Below are positions 40,552-52,235 of a DNA stretch of 64,000 nt, piece after piece (the first letter of the stretch is position 1; every line of letters begins with the position of its first letter). This DNA comes from Zopfochytrium polystomum (taxonomy: Eukaryota > Chytridiomycota > Chytridiomycetes > Chytridiales > Chytridiaceae), in NCBI GenBank assembly GCA_025765615.1, contig JAIVFJ010000050.1, positions 124,001 to 188,000 of the forward strand. The letters run 5' to 3'. A model generated the notes under the pieces. The model was not told the DNA's origin. It worked only from the letters and a program-made list of their open reading frames with translations, and did no database searches. A program made the position numbers and the translations under genes.

Positions 40552-43500
40552 ATGCCAATGAAGAGAGCGGGTCGAGAAGTCCTGTGTTTAGTATGCAACA
40601 AGATGCACTCACCGGCAACGGCTAACCGGCATAAGAATGGGATCGGCGTTCCCAAGCACATCAAACTGCGTAGCGCCACCATCCTGAACCAGTATGAATG
40701 TAAGAAGCATGGTTTGCCTTGACTGTGATCAGTTTGGAAAGTAATTCACCATCGTTGAAAAGTGGACATGATCACTGATATTCAAAGGAACTTGAACGAG
40801 AATACGGACCACAGCAACGCACGCGTATCTGACGAAGCAGAGGATACTGTATTCCCCAAGACTCTTAAGAGAAATGTTGCTGTGCCAGCAGCTTCTGGCC
40901 CAGGACTGTCGGAACATGAGAATATGGACATCGATATTGCTCATTTGCCAAAGACTATCAGACAATTTGAATCGCAATGGCTTTCAGATACTGACTGGGA
41001 GGATGACGAACAGTCTATAAGATCCGATCCCACCACAGAAAACGGAGAAACATCTGACTACGAGACAGCCGAAAACGGAGAATCGTCTGACTCTGAGACT
41101 TTTGATGAATGGGAACAGCATGGCCAGGAATCCCACGAAAAGACCCATAAAAAGGTTTTGGAGCGAGAAGATGAAGAGAATAGGGGTAACCCTCTCAATG
41201 CAGGCATGTATCCTTCAAACTGGCTGTATTAAACTTCCTCATACCATTGCAAACAATTTTCAAAGAGGACCTCGACGAGTACCAAATATTCAAATTAAAG
41301 TTGTTCAAAAAGTTTGTGGAGAACCGTCCAAGCCGAGCCTTCATTGATGAGTACAACAAGTTTCTGACAAACGAATTGGACATCAACCCAAAAATCCCTT
41401 CTCAAAAAAGCACTATTCGATTTGGAGTCGCAATGTCAGCTCTTCATAGAACCCCATACAGCTGCTGCGTGAACTCTTGCATTCTCTACGCAGGCAGATT
41501 CTCAGAACTCACCAAGTGCCCGTACTGTAATGAACCACATTCAGAGAAGCCCAAAAAAATATTCAACTACATTCACCTCGTCCCCCAACTGGTTGGACTC
41601 TACAAAAACAGGGAGATTGCAGAAATGATGAAGTACCGAAGTGATTTTAAGCAATTGGATGGAGTTTATTCCGACGTTTTCAGTGGAAAGCTCTATAAGC
41701 GAGTGATTCAAGAAGGGTTTCTTCCAGACAAGCGGGATATTACTTTGGGACTTAGTACCGACGGATTTTGTCCTTTCAAGAAACGCAGCATCACGTGCTG
41801 GCCTCTGCTGCTAATTAACTATAACATCCCCCCTCAATATCGCTACCAAAAACAACACTACATTACAGTTGGTACGATTCCTGGTCCTACAAAGCCAAAA
41901 GATATGGACTCGTTTCTCATTCCTCTTATTGACGAGCTTGCTCTTCTGAAAAATGGAGTGCCTGCATTTGATGCTCGAACAGACAGCAATTTTCTGCTCA
42001 GGGCAGTACTGCTGCTGGTGTTTGGGGACATGCCTGCGATTTCAATGCTGATGAAAATGACTGGATCAAATGGCGTTCGGCCATGCCGATACTGCAAGAT
42101 ACGAGGCGTACGAGATACCACCAACAATCATTACTACTATCCTCTCAAGGCAACTTGCTTCAAGGACGGAAATAGAAACATCAACTACAATCCTCTGAAC
42201 CTCCCCTTGCGGACCAGCGAGGAATACACGGCAATGGTCAATGAAATTGAAAGTTTTCCAAAGCAGAACAAACAGAGGAAAGATTTGGAGAAAAATTACG
42301 GCATCCACGGAAAATGCACTTTGAGTAGTGTTAAATCTCTTCTATTTCCATTTGCGTTTTTGGTTGACTTCATGCATCTTGCTCTTCAAAACACGATCAA
42401 GCTCTTGATATCCTTATGGAAGGGGAAGTTATCTGATCACGGGGACGTGGACTACATCATTTCGAAGAAAGATTGGGAGACTATCGGCAAGAAATGCGTT
42501 AGCTCTGGAAACTATATACCGTCTTCTCTGGGTGCTCGCATGCTGGACATTAACAGAACAGAGGGCTATGTCTCAGCAGAGATGTGGATGACATTCATAC
42601 TTCATGTCGGACCTGCTGTGCTTGGTGATTTTCTGCCTGAACGATTTATGCTCCATTTCCTTGAATACTCCGCTCTGGTCCGGAAATGCCTTTCTGTTGT
42701 CAATGGCTCTGATCTGGTATTTATTCGGAAAGGTTTTTCAAAGTGGGTTGTAAAATTTGAAACGTGAGCAATTTTTGTGCTTTTGGCTCCGATTGACATT
42801 TGTTCAGGCTCTACTTTCAGGACATGAAAGAAAGAGTAAAAGTTAACACTTCAGTTATTCACTCCCTCCTCCACATTGCAGATTGCATAGAGTTTGGAGG
42901 ACCAGTGTGGTCCACGTGGAGTTTTCCGATGGAACGGCACTGTCATGACCTGGGCTGCTCAGTGCAGAGCAGGAGGTTCGTTTTCACGAACATGGACAAC
43001 AGACTCTATCAACAAAGCTGCCTTCGGCATCTCATTGCCGTTCTCAATGCCCCAGAAATCCTTTCGGCAAAGGTTAAGAACAGTGCAGCCAGAGGAAAGC
43101 TCATGCTTCAAGGATGTAAGTGCGCACTCTCCAACGTCACCGTTCCAGTCGTATTGCCTCTAGACGCTAATTTGTGATTTTTTACGCTTGCCGTAATTTG
43201 AAGATGACGAGTTTCTATTTTTATCCAAAACAAACTTCGCTCCTGAGGGATATATTCTCACACTCATCCAGCAATTCGCGTCTAAATCATGGGTCTTGCC
43301 GTTGGAGGATGTTTCAGTTCAATGGGATCAATTTCACATCCAGTCATTTGGGAAGATACTGCTTTCATCAGCGCAACAGTCCCTTACTTGTAAGGATCTG
43401 ACCGGATCTTCTGATCTGCGAAACACGAACTTCTTGCGAGTATGTTACAATCGAATAAACCTGACGACCGGCTAACCACAAAAAAATTCAGTTCTACGAC

Positions 43501-43839
43501 GTCGTTGATGCAAACCCACACAGAAAGAAACAGAAATTCAAGCTGTGGAAGTTCTACGCTGAGCTCACAAACGTTTTTGTTTTGACAAGGGACATGAATG
43601 GCGCACCCCAACAGCATGTCGTACTGGCTTCGGTTGAGGTACTGACACCAAAAAGCTTCCTGAACGGCGTTGCCATTATTCCCAAAGTCGGCCGACAAGA
43701 AATCATAAACGTCAAGCAAATTGAATGTGCAATAGGGAGAATCCCTTACCCAACTGCACAATCTGCAACTTTTGTGGTTGTCGAGAAACCTGACTTTCCT
43801 TTAGTCTGTGATATTGATGGCCATTCCAACATTCAGTGA
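40552..43839 (+). CDS. Transposase, Tnp2 family (Transposase_21 type)
   Basis: Exon 1 (40552 to about 40697) encodes a small zinc-finger start ('REVLCLVCNKMHSPATANRH'). A GTAAG intron leads to an acidic linker with repeats (ENGETSDYETA / ENGESSDSETF). The core follows: 'CCVNSCILYAGRFSELTKC' and 'CPYCNEPH' (zinc ribbon), 'IHLVPQLVGLYKNREIAEMM', 'DITLGLSTDGFCPFKKRS', 'CWPLLLINYNIPPQYRY', 'GTIPGPTKPKDMDSFLIPL', 'LVFGDMPAISMLMKM', 'CRYCKIRG'. These are the hallmark strings of the Tnp2 domain, with the Asp residues of STDGF and FGDMP as DDE candidates. Past 42767 a DUF4218-like part reads 'HSLLHIADCIEFGGPVW' and 'FPMERHCHDLG', then a last exon near 43500-43839. It would cut and paste the element. 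The core frame is intact over 506 codons, which suggests recent activity. Confidence 0.85.
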
Positions 43840-44002
43840 ACTATCCTTTCCTCGGCTTGCTGTTCGTCATTCTTTGTTACAGCGCCTATTGCTGGCCAGT
43901 TAGTTTGCTACTGGTTTTTTTCCGATAATGAGTGTATCGCTATGGCCATTCCTTTCCAATGCTGCGTTAAACCTCTTCTTTGAACAATAAAAATAGCATC
44001 GA

Positions 44003-44300
44003 TTACACCTGCATCGTGTCCCCTCCACCAGTCAAGACAGTCCAAAGGCTCCTTTTGCCCATGTCGCGCCCGTAACGCAGCGTCGCCGCTGCGGTCACCG
44101 AAGGAGTAGGAGGGAAGCCTACCATAATCAAAGCAAGCTGAGGCCTCACGAGCTCAGGGGGCAGCAGGGACATCACAGCTGTCGATACCAACGCACGGTC
44201 CTGCACACATTAGACCAAATCAACTGGGGGATTGCCAGTCCGCCATCACTGTGCGCCAGAGACTGTCAAAGACTAGCATGTTTTTCATTGGAGCAGTCAG
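44003..44300 (-). CDS. Tail of an unknown gene at the transposon border
   Basis: The minus frame 44206-44003 reads 'VMSLLPPELVRPQLALIM', 'GFPPTPSVTAAATLRYGRD' and 'GKRSLWTVLTGGGDTMQV' before a stop. Upstream (44300-44235) another open stretch reads 'MKNMLVFDSLWRTVMADWQ'. A TGTGTGCAG acceptor lies between them. It has host-like composition and could be a short gene or the 3' end of one cut by the element. Not recognised. Confidence 0.35.
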
Positions 44301-44476
44301 ACACCGGGGTTTGGGTCCCTTGCGCCTCGTCACCCAAGGGTCCTCCCCTCATAGGTGACAGGACCTGAAAATTTCGGATTTGGGACTTGAGGTTGGGCTA
44401 CATGCGGTAGGGGTTACCCCAAAATGGATTTTTCCTAATTGGACTTGGAAAAATTTCAAGTCCTCAGATCAATTGA

Positions 44477-46007
44477 TTGATCTCGGAATCTTTGGCCACT
44501 CACTTCGGTGTCGGCATGCACTGTGCCATCAGCCACCCAGCAGAACAGGCGATCGCCTTCGGCCTTCGCGCGATCCCGCGATCTCGCGTTCGGCCACCAC
44601 TCCAACACCAGCGGCATTGCGCCGCGCCGCTCAGCAGTCTCTCACACGGATCCACGACACCGCCGCTTCCCGCGCGCGACTGGCTCCTCCAATCCAGCGG
44701 GTCCGACCGCTTCGCGCGAGTCCCGCACCGCGGCGTTATCGAGATCGAGGGCGCGGACACGGTCAAGTTCTTGCAGGGCATGGTCACGAACCAGGTCGCA
44801 AAGATCGAGCGCGGCGGCGACGGGATGCTGGCGGGATTCTTGAATGCGCAGGTTGGGCTGGGTATTTTTCTCGTTTGTCGCCCGTGAATTGCCTGCGCTC
44901 ACCGTTCTCGTCACCAGGGCCGCGTCCTCTTCGACGCCTTCATCTACCCCAAAAACCGCGGCGGCGCATTCCCCCACCCGGTCTTCCTCATCGACTGCGA
45001 CGATCGCGCAGTGGAACCCCTCATGAAACATCTCAAGCGCTACATCCTTCGCTCAAAAGTCTCTCTCCGCGACGTGTCGAGCGAAGTGGTACTCACACAG
45101 GCGTGGGGTCCCAACGCGGCGTCCCTCTGGGGAAACTACGTTGAACCGGGGGCGGCAAGGAAGCAGCCGGCCGGCGGGGTGGTGCCAAAGGGCAGTTTTG
45201 TTGACGTTGGGTGTCGGGATCCGAGGATGAGCGACATGGGTGTGAGGTTTGTCGTTCCTGCGGACGCAAAAGGTGATTCCCGACGCGCCATTACTCCGCC
45301 GCCTCTGATGCCGAACTTCGCAGTTCCTCTTCCAGCCACATTTACCGAGGCCAGCCCGGAGGAGTACACTCTGCGGCGGATTCTCCTCGGTATCCCCGAG
45401 GGAGTGGATGATGTGGCTTCCGCACAAGCTCTTCCGATGGAAAGCAACTTCGATCTGATGTCTGGCGGTGCGTCCCAGGTCTTCTTTTGGGCGTGCGCCG
45501 TCACGTCTTTCCCGTTAATATTCCCATATCACCCAGTCGATTTTAGAAAAGGGTGCTACCTCGGGCAGGAATTAACAATACGAACATATCATACCGGTGT
45601 CACTCGCAAGAGAATTGTCCCAGTTCAATTGTTCGACAAGGATGAAAGGTTGGATCGAACCATCGTCATAAATTCTACAGTACCTCACATTCCGCTTTTT
45701 CGCCGACCACAGCCCCAGCACAGAGCTCCTCCTCGACACCACGAAGCAGTTGAACGGCTCTCCAGAGCCGGGCTCCGAGATCCGGCTGGGCGGTGTTGCA
45801 GGGCGCAAGGGGGAGGTAGGGCGGCTGGGGTCCGTGATGCACAACGTGGGGCTCGCGCTGATGCGGCTGGACCAGTGCTTCGGCCAGAAGAGCGAGGGGG
45901 ACGCGGTGGATGCTGCTGCGGGGCTGCACTCGCTGGTTGTAGGGGAGGGCAAGAGTGTGAGGGCGTTCATACCGGAATGGTGGCCTCGCCCGGTGCCCTT
46001 GTCATAA
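44477..46007 (+). CDS. IBA57: IBA57-like mitochondrial Fe-S assembly protein
   Basis: Folate-binding (GcvT/YgfZ) protein of the late mitochondrial [4Fe-4S] assembly machinery, acting with ISCA1/ISCA2. Basic leader (AIPRSRVRPPLQHQRH) consistent with mitochondrial import. Domain start 'GVIEIEGADTVKFLQGMVTN', then 'GRVLFDAFIYPKNRGG', 'YTLRRILLGIPEGVDD', and the family signature 'FRKGCYLGQELTIRTYHTG'. The C-terminal beta-barrel part begins 'FRFFADHSPSTELLLD' and ends 'RAFIPEWWPRPVPLS'. Four exons: joints at NAQ|GRVL (44849/44921), LMSG|VDFR (about 45471/45537), and a GTTGGA donor near 45650 to an acceptor near 45681. The start may be 44477 or the next ATG at 44516. Convergent with the deoxyhypusine synthase gene. 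Confidence 0.88.
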
Positions 46008-46283
46008 ATCTCTTGAGTGCAATCAATATTGGGGCAGGTTTTTTTCCTTCTTTCTTTCGTGCACGATCTGCACAGAACGAATGAGGTACGTCTCAGTCAA
46101 TCCCCGTAACGGCCGTCGTCCAGCGACCATCGCCTCATCCAATCCAGTGATCGTGCAGGCAGAAGATGATTAAAAACATACATAATAGTCAAGCTCAACA
46201 GACCTAACTAGCGTTGCGGACTCCGTATAATCTGATGCAACCCCAAATACCCTCACTCCCAAACCAACCCGCCTGATTCCTCG

Positions 46284-47793
46284 CTAATCCGATCGTCCCT
46301 CTCCTCCCTCCCTCTTTCTTCTCTCGACCTCCCTCGCAAAGGTCTCCGCAACGATGAGCGGGAACACGATCGTGGCCTCGGCGTAGACCTTCACCGGTTG
46401 CGCCGTCATGCGGATCTTCCCCCACGACACGGCCTCGTCGGGCCTGGCGCCCGAGTCGGAACCGTCAAACTCTTGGCCCGTGTTGATATACACTGCAAAG
46501 TCGGCTCCGTTTCTCTGTTGTTTAATGTGTTTTTTTATGTACATGCGATTTGTAGACGTTAGCTCCTTTCCCCGTTCCCCTTTGCTCACAAAGTCTAATA
46601 GTAAACCCTCACCATGAGATTCGCGTTCGCAATGTGATGTTTGATGACCCCGCCGCCCAGAATGATCATTCCCGTCTTGCGCGCAAACACCGCCGAGTCG
46701 TTGATGGATCGGATGTCCGCGACCAGATCGATCACCAGCCCAGGGTTTTTAAAGGTGTGGAAGTATATCATGTCACCGAGCGATCCGTCGGTCAGGGCCG
46801 GGCAGTATATGGGTATGTCGTTCTTGTAGGCCCAGTAGGCGATGCTGGACGGGTCGTTGATCTTCTTGCCGAGGTTGCGGATGAGAGATGAAGGTGTCCA
46901 CACTGTACCCTGTTTGCGCCATCGCGCATCGGGGTCAGGAAACGCGAGAGCTGCAAAAAAACAAAAGAACGCGCCGCCCCACACCTTTGACTTCTGCTCT
47001 TCCAGCATCTCATCGAGAACGGGGATCACCCAGTCTTCAAACGCGCAGTAGTTTGCGTTCGGCACGAGGAGGTTGCCGATCCGGTTCAGCCCTTTTGACC
47101 GGAGCTCTGCCCCAGGGAGCGAGAACGAACCGAGGTACGTGGGTCCGAGGCATTTGATGATGTCCTCCTCGACTCCGCCGGCGCTCGCAACGATTATGTC
47201 GACCTGCGGTGGAGTATTTAGGCCGACAGGGAAGCAGGAGCGGTAATGGGCCGGTTTCTTACCAGCTTGTGTTCCACAAGATATCGGATGACTTCGCGCA
47301 GCCCCGACGAAACGAGGTTGGAGGTGTAGCCGAGAAAGATCTTGCACTTCACTTTCTGTCGATCCTCGGGAGTGAAATACGTCGTCTCGTCCGCCGCGAC
47401 GGGCTCGTCCGAGAGCCGCCATTTCAACTGGTACAAGCATCTGGTAAATAACGATCTCCTCCGGACCCGCAAAACAAAAACGACTCGACCCGAAGTCCTT
47501 TCCACCGACCCCTTCCCTCTCACCATCTTGTTGATCTCGGCAATCGCCTGCCCGACCGAGGTGGCCTGGAACCCCGTCGTCGCCATCGACGCCAGGATCT
47601 TTGGGTAGTCGATGCCGCCGTTAAAGTCGTACCCGCGGACCTGGATTGCGGACTCTGGCATCGGCACGGACGCGACAAAGACGCTCTCGTGCGCCGTCTT
47701 GCCGGCAGACGACGCTCCTCCCGTCGTCGCATCTGCGACTGGCGCAGTTGTGCGATGGCTGGCAGGATTTGACGAAGGCGATTGACTTGTCAT
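46284..47793 (-). CDS. Deoxyhypusine synthase
   Basis: NAD-dependent enzyme that moves the aminobutyl group of spermidine to a Lys of eIF5A, the first step of hypusine formation, in the cytosol. Start at 47793; N-terminal Ser/Ala-rich lead, then '[19 protein letters not shown]' and '[19 protein letters not shown]'. Later exons: '[20 protein letters not shown]', '[19 protein letters not shown]', '[19 protein letters not shown]', '[19 protein letters not shown]', '[19 protein letters not shown]', and the active-site region '[18 protein letters not shown]' with Lys, followed by '[19 protein letters not shown]'. About five exons split by short introns. Full length and complete. Confidence 0.95.
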
Positions 47794-47815
47794 CTCGTAG
47801 GAGGAAGGAAATTTC

Positions 47816-47890
47816 GCGACAATCCTCCATCCGACAATTCAGAAGTGAGCACGCAGGCGAGGGTGGATGATTTGGGAAACCCTCTTTGAA
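47816..47890. repeat. Short hairpin-like dispersed repeat, copy 1
   Basis: GCGACAATCCTCCATCCGAC, then AATTCA, a variable middle, GGTGGATG and GGGAAACCCTCTTTGAA. The same ends occur at 51526-51625 and part of it at 50318-50345. The CCTCCAT and ATGGAGG/GGTGGATG arms are inverted. It lies in the leader region of the deoxyhypusine synthase gene. Confidence 0.5.
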
Positions 47891-48938
47891 GCACATTTGT
47901 TTTCCAACTCCGGCAGGTGCATTCCCTGCCTGGTACGGGCTAATAATGAGAGCAATACAATTAAATTGCCCCCACTGGCCGTTGGCAAGCGACCGTTGGC
48001 ATAACTCTGAAAGTCTGCCCCTCTGGGATTGGGCCATCATCAGACGGAACTCATCCCAGCTCTGATTTTCCGGCCTGTATCCGAACCTGGGTGGTACTTT
48101 GGAAGGAACGAAGCAACTCTCTTCTCCGTTTCTCGCTCTCTCTCCATATTTTTCTGTCTTTCCATCTGTCGCTCTGCCTGTCCACAGTCTTCCGACCCGA
48201 TTCGAGTTCGTGGAATGTAAAAGGTTGTGTATATGCGAGTTGCCTACAAAGTGGCGGGGAAAGACTTGTTCCACTCGGAACAATTCTCATGTCGCACTTC
48301 CTGTCCCGGCATCCAAAAACTGTGCCTATATTCCGCGACGCCACTCAGCACCGAGAAGAAGCAGTTGATGTGGCGTTGCGTAAGGACTGGGGCAAACCTT
48401 CGTTCCAACGCCTAATACTGGAAAAAGCGACGAGGAGACAGATTCTTCCGCACAATTGACACTTCCGCCAGGCCGCACAGCCAGGGCGTGGCTGCGCATG
48501 CGCGAAAAGTTGAAGAAGGAAAGTAGAGAAAGAACAGCCGCTGCGGCCAATGTTTTTCACGGACGAGATAAGAATGCAACGTATCGGAGCCGGATAATTA
48601 TAAAGTATGTATCCGAGCCGCGGATGCAGAAAGTGTTGTTTGTTCCGAGCATTGACTTCTCGATGTACCAACGAAACTCAGAAAAGTCTGCCTGACTCCG
48701 GTTTGGGGCAGTATCCAATGGAGCTTATGTGGCTGCCAATATTTCGCGACACTACTCAGCAATATGGAAGTTGCAGCCTATGTGGCGCTGGGTGAAGACA
48801 GGCGCCAGTCTTTGATCACTGGGCACGGATGCATAAGTCAAAAAGAATGAGACCGGTGATAATCCACTCTCCGACAATTTGGTGACGTACCGCAGCAACA
48901 GAGCAGACGGGAAGATTCTTCATATTGGAGACGTTTCG

Positions 48939-48978
<40 letters not shown>

Positions 48979-49504
48979 GGAATTGGAAGACGGAGAGGGC
49001 GAACATGGCTGCGCACGCGCGCGATTATTCCGTGACGCTCAGTTTTGTGTACTCAATGCGCAGCCGGGCGTGGCTGCGCATCATTCACAAAAAATCGCAG
49101 AAGTGCTAGGAAAGGAACAGGCGGGCTCCGCAGCGGCCAATTTTTCAAGCACGAGATTACAATTAAATGTATCCGAGCCGGATGAAGGTTTGCTCGTTCC
49201 GAGCACCGACTTCCAGAGGTAAGTTCGAATGCCGTTGACTTGCGCGAACAAACATAATGGATGAAAGGAAAAATGCAACTTCTATAAATATTCGACAGGG
49301 CGTTCCTTCTCGCTTCAATCAACTTGTGCTAGCACAAACACACACTCTCGCTTCCACCGACACTACTCTCGCACGAGCGGCGCACCGCCAGAAAGACGTG
49401 TTTCACCTCCGGCACACAGCCGCAATTTGGTAAGAAACATCTGATCTCGCCGATAGCACAGGCCACAAGCTGACAAGAAACTTCCTCTTCCAGATTGGAT
49501 CACT
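47891..49504. other. Repeat-rich intergenic region
   Basis: No gene. Two related stretches, 48470-48600 and 49055-49215, share GGCGTGGCTGCGCAT, CGCGGCCAAT and GTATCCGAGCCGG in the same order. Another pair, near 48315-48390 and 48755-48805, shares TTCCGCGAC(G/A)C(C/T)ACTCAGCA and ATGTGGCG. A GA microsatellite occupies 48938-48980. These look like fragments of one or two repeat families. Confidence 0.5.
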
Positions 49505-50011
49505 ATGACTCTAGCTGCTCTTCTGTTCTGCATCGCGGTGTTGTGCCACTTCATCGGCACCTGCGCGGCGTTCAGATTTGCCGATCTTGGAGTGTTTTAC
49601 CTGGCAAACTGTGGTTGGACTAGCAATGCGGGCAGCTTTCTACAAAGTGCTGTGTTCTACGCTGATAGCGACATCGGCGGCAACTCACCAATAGCTCAAT
49701 ATCAGACTTTCGGCCACGTCGACCTCATCAGCCATGGCCAAGATATTGTTTGGGAAGGATCGGGGATACAAATTAATTTCAACGACAACTCCTGGTTTTT
49801 GTTCAACATCTTTGGTAACGCGCAGGACTATCCGAACGGTGCGATTGTGGGAGCTGCAACGTTCAACAGCGGTGATGGGCAGCAAGTCAACATCAACTGT
49901 TACAAGGGCGACAAGCACAGGTTGACCGCATCAGATGTGGAGGTAGTGCCCTTTACCTTAGGCCTTGGAGATACAATGACTTGCTTGCAAATTTATTACT
50001 GTCACCACTGA
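49505..50011 (+). CDS. Small secreted protein, unknown family (168 aa)
   Basis: Signal peptide 'TLAALLFCIAVLCHFIGTCA' at the N-terminus, then a beta-rich mature domain with 'YLANCGWTSNAGSFLQSAV', 'DIVWEGSGIQINFNDNSW', 'YPNGAIVGAATFNSGDGQQ' and a Cys-ending tail 'MTCLQIYYCHH'. The stretch from 'NSWFLFNIFGNAQ' to 'CYKGDKHRL' aligns with the first domain of the lectin at 54639 ('SNFAWNIGSDAQ…CIKNDGHQI'). Single exon. Function unknown; carbohydrate or surface binding is a guess from its lectin-fused relative. Confidence 0.75.
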   Translation: MTLAALLFCIAVLCHFIGTCAAFRFADLGVFYLANCGWTSNAGSFLQSAVFYADSDIGGNSPIAQYQTFGHVDLISHGQDIVWEGSGIQINFNDNSWFLFNIFGNAQDYPNGAIVGAATFNSGDGQQVNINCYKGDKHRLTASDVEVVPFTLGLGDTMTCLQIYYCHH

Positions 50012-51700
50012 TCTGTTTCGATCGGTGCCTTGTTTGCTTTGTTGTTTCCTTTTTGCTTGTCTCTTCAATTTGTTCGTTGTCGCTCTGGAACGCGGGCTAG
50101 AAACCTCCACAAGCAGTTCCTTTTTTCCCTTTTCCTTCCGTCCAATTCATTTTCTTCCTCTTCAGTTTTTGTCCCAGCCCCTCTTTTTTTTCCACTGAGC
50201 TTCTGTTTTCCGGGCCTTCGCCCCACCCCCCGTCCCTTCTCTCACCTGAAACCAATAAACTCCCTCGTTCTTTCCGCCAAATCTCGTCGCATCTCGTCGC
50301 ATCTTCGCCGCATCGCTATCATCCATCCGACAATTCAAAAGTGGGGTATACAAGGACTGTGAAAGGAAGCTTAGGCGAGTGAAGGGTAAGGGGCTAATTG
50401 CTATCGCTCGGAGCCGCCACGTGTGGCGTTCAGTTCCCATGTTCTCGTCGGGTGGGTGGCGCAGGCAGAAGCAGCACGAGTCACAGGGACGTGGCGCCAT
50501 CGCCACTCATGACGCCGCTCATGAACGACCACCGACAGATTCAGTTTGTCGGCAGGGACCTTGAAGTTCCCGGCGCGACAGAGTCCGAGATCTTATGTCG
50601 CCACCGGCCAGCCAGACCGAATCCTCCTTTCCTCTGTGAGCGACGACCGTGTCCATCTCTCTTGTGCGCTGCCGTATTCATGCACGGACATAAGTCGATC
50701 GGCCACCTCTTTAGCAGCATTGTGGAGGGTCAATGTCCGCGATGCGAACGATGTTGCGGTCGAAAATTTTCTTTTTTTCCTGCAGGTGCCACCATGACCC
50801 CCACATTGGCTATGTAACAAATTGTGGTGAATCTGACAGTTCGGAGATGGGAGAGAGCCGTCGTCGCCCGCACCCTGTGCAAAGGTTCCGATCGTTAAAC
50901 ATTCGCTCAATGACACTACCACCCGTGGAAAGGGATTTCCCACCACCAATATTTCTTTTCCTCCTTTTCACATAAACGAGAGGACAGACGTCATCCTTTC
51001 TGGAACGTTCCTGATAGTCACAATGCTAAAAGCCGTCATTATGCCTGAATTGGTTCGCCCCGAAGCTTCTTGTGGAAGTTACCCCTTTTTCTTTATTTCC
51101 CGACGGCCCTCGTCGCAACGTAGTTGAAGACCGGCATGGAGGAATTCGTAAAGAGCATTCAATAGACGATACGCATTTGCAACCTCGTACATCGTCGCCT
51201 AAGAGCATCGCAGAAAGCGCGCGCAGACACACATACACGCACACACACACACACACACACAGCGCGCGATCCAACGAGATGTCAACCGATCTACTATTAG
51301 ATCTCTCTTTCGCTGGCAACCAGTGCAAACATCATGACACTCCGCCCAATGCGAGGACGGCGAAAATGAAGGCGGAATCTCGATATCTGACTTGTGTCGT
51401 TGAGCCCAGCGATCGCAATCTCCAAAGGTGCTCGTTTGGGTCGGCGCAGAAGATCGGAGTTTGAAAATCCCGCCTGTGCTGCCCTGGGACGATTCACGCC
51501 TCATACAGACCGCAGGAAGGAAACGGGCGACAATCCTCCATCCGACAATTCAACAGCAGAAGCTAAATGCTGGCATTTACGGGAGAATGGAGGAAGGTTG
51601 GGAAACTTTCCTCTTTGAACATTTTTTGCGATTCCTCGAAATATCCAACAACAATCTCTCTACGTAAAGTAGTCGTGCTCGGCAGTGGGAGCGACTTCGG
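50012..51700. other. Intergenic, repeats only
   Basis: No convincing gene. A partial copy of the hairpin repeat is at 50318-50345 (CATCCATCCGACAATTCA), a CA microsatellite at 51228-51262, and a fuller hairpin-repeat copy at 51526-51625 (GCGACAATCCTCCATCCGAC … AATGGAGGAAGG … GGGAAAC). Confidence 0.5.
51526..51625. repeat. Short hairpin-like dispersed repeat, copy 2
   Basis: Shares both ends with 47816-47890. The inner arms CCTCCAT / ATGGAGG can pair, giving a MITE-like hairpin of about 100 bases. Confidence 0.5.
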
Positions 51701-52235
51701 TTAGGAACCCGCCGATCTCCACCAACCCACCAGCCCATTTAGTATCAAAGTGTTCCCGATCCTCCAGCTTCTGCAGATCCCCATCCTCACCGGCGACGCC
51801 GCGCTCAATACTCCGTCTTCAACTGTCTCCTGCAGGATCCATTTCACGAGCTCTTCAGTATTGCCAAACGGCGGGTCGGGCACCAGTCCTTCGTTCAAAC
51901 GACGTATGATGGATCGAAGGTACCGCTTCGAGGGCGGCGAAGAGTCCAGGGGTAAGAGTGAAGCTTCTAAAATCAGCTCGGCCAATTCCGGTTTGAGCTT
52001 GGTCAGGCCTCTGGCGGTGTCCACCTCGCCGACCAGCTCGTCTTTTTGCTCTTGGCCAGTGCAAAGCCCTCAAACCTCCAATTGAATCGGGAGATGATCT
52101 TTGACGCGAAAGCCACGGGGAAGAAGCGATTCGGAGAGAGAAGGTCTTCGAGAGATCTAGCCTTGGCGCGCTTTGAATCTAAGAGAGCGAAGATGGGTGG
52201 TTGGGGGGGAAGTGGATTGGAGTAAGGATGGTGTG
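51701..52235 (-). pseudogene. Fragment of an unknown gene
   Basis: One frame reads 'ARSLEDLLSPNRFFPVAF' and 'SKIISRFNWRFEGFALAKS'. After a one-base shift in an A5 run near 52043 it continues 'DELVGEVDTARGLTKLKPE', 'LAELILEASLLPLDSSPP' and 'GNTEELVKWILQETVEDG'. A TGA upstream and the lack of an in-frame Met show the 5' part is missing. Helical; family not recognised. Confidence 0.45.

Larger units (their letters stand above)
34560..43990 (+). mobile_element. Tnp2-type DNA transposon with accessory genes
   Basis: A block of about 9.4 kb with clearly lower GC than both flanks. It holds a Tnp2-family transposase gene, a large accessory gene on the same strand, two small genes on the opposite strand, and short direct repeats near its left end. 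Limits are set by the composition change and gene content. I could not identify terminal inverted repeats or a target duplication by eye, so the ends are approximate. Confidence 0.7.

Noticed and set aside
44280..44480. Inverted GGACTTGAGG / CAAGTCCTCAG strings as the transposon's terminal repeat
   Set aside because: No matching copy at the left end near 34.5 kb, so they do not mark the element's ends.
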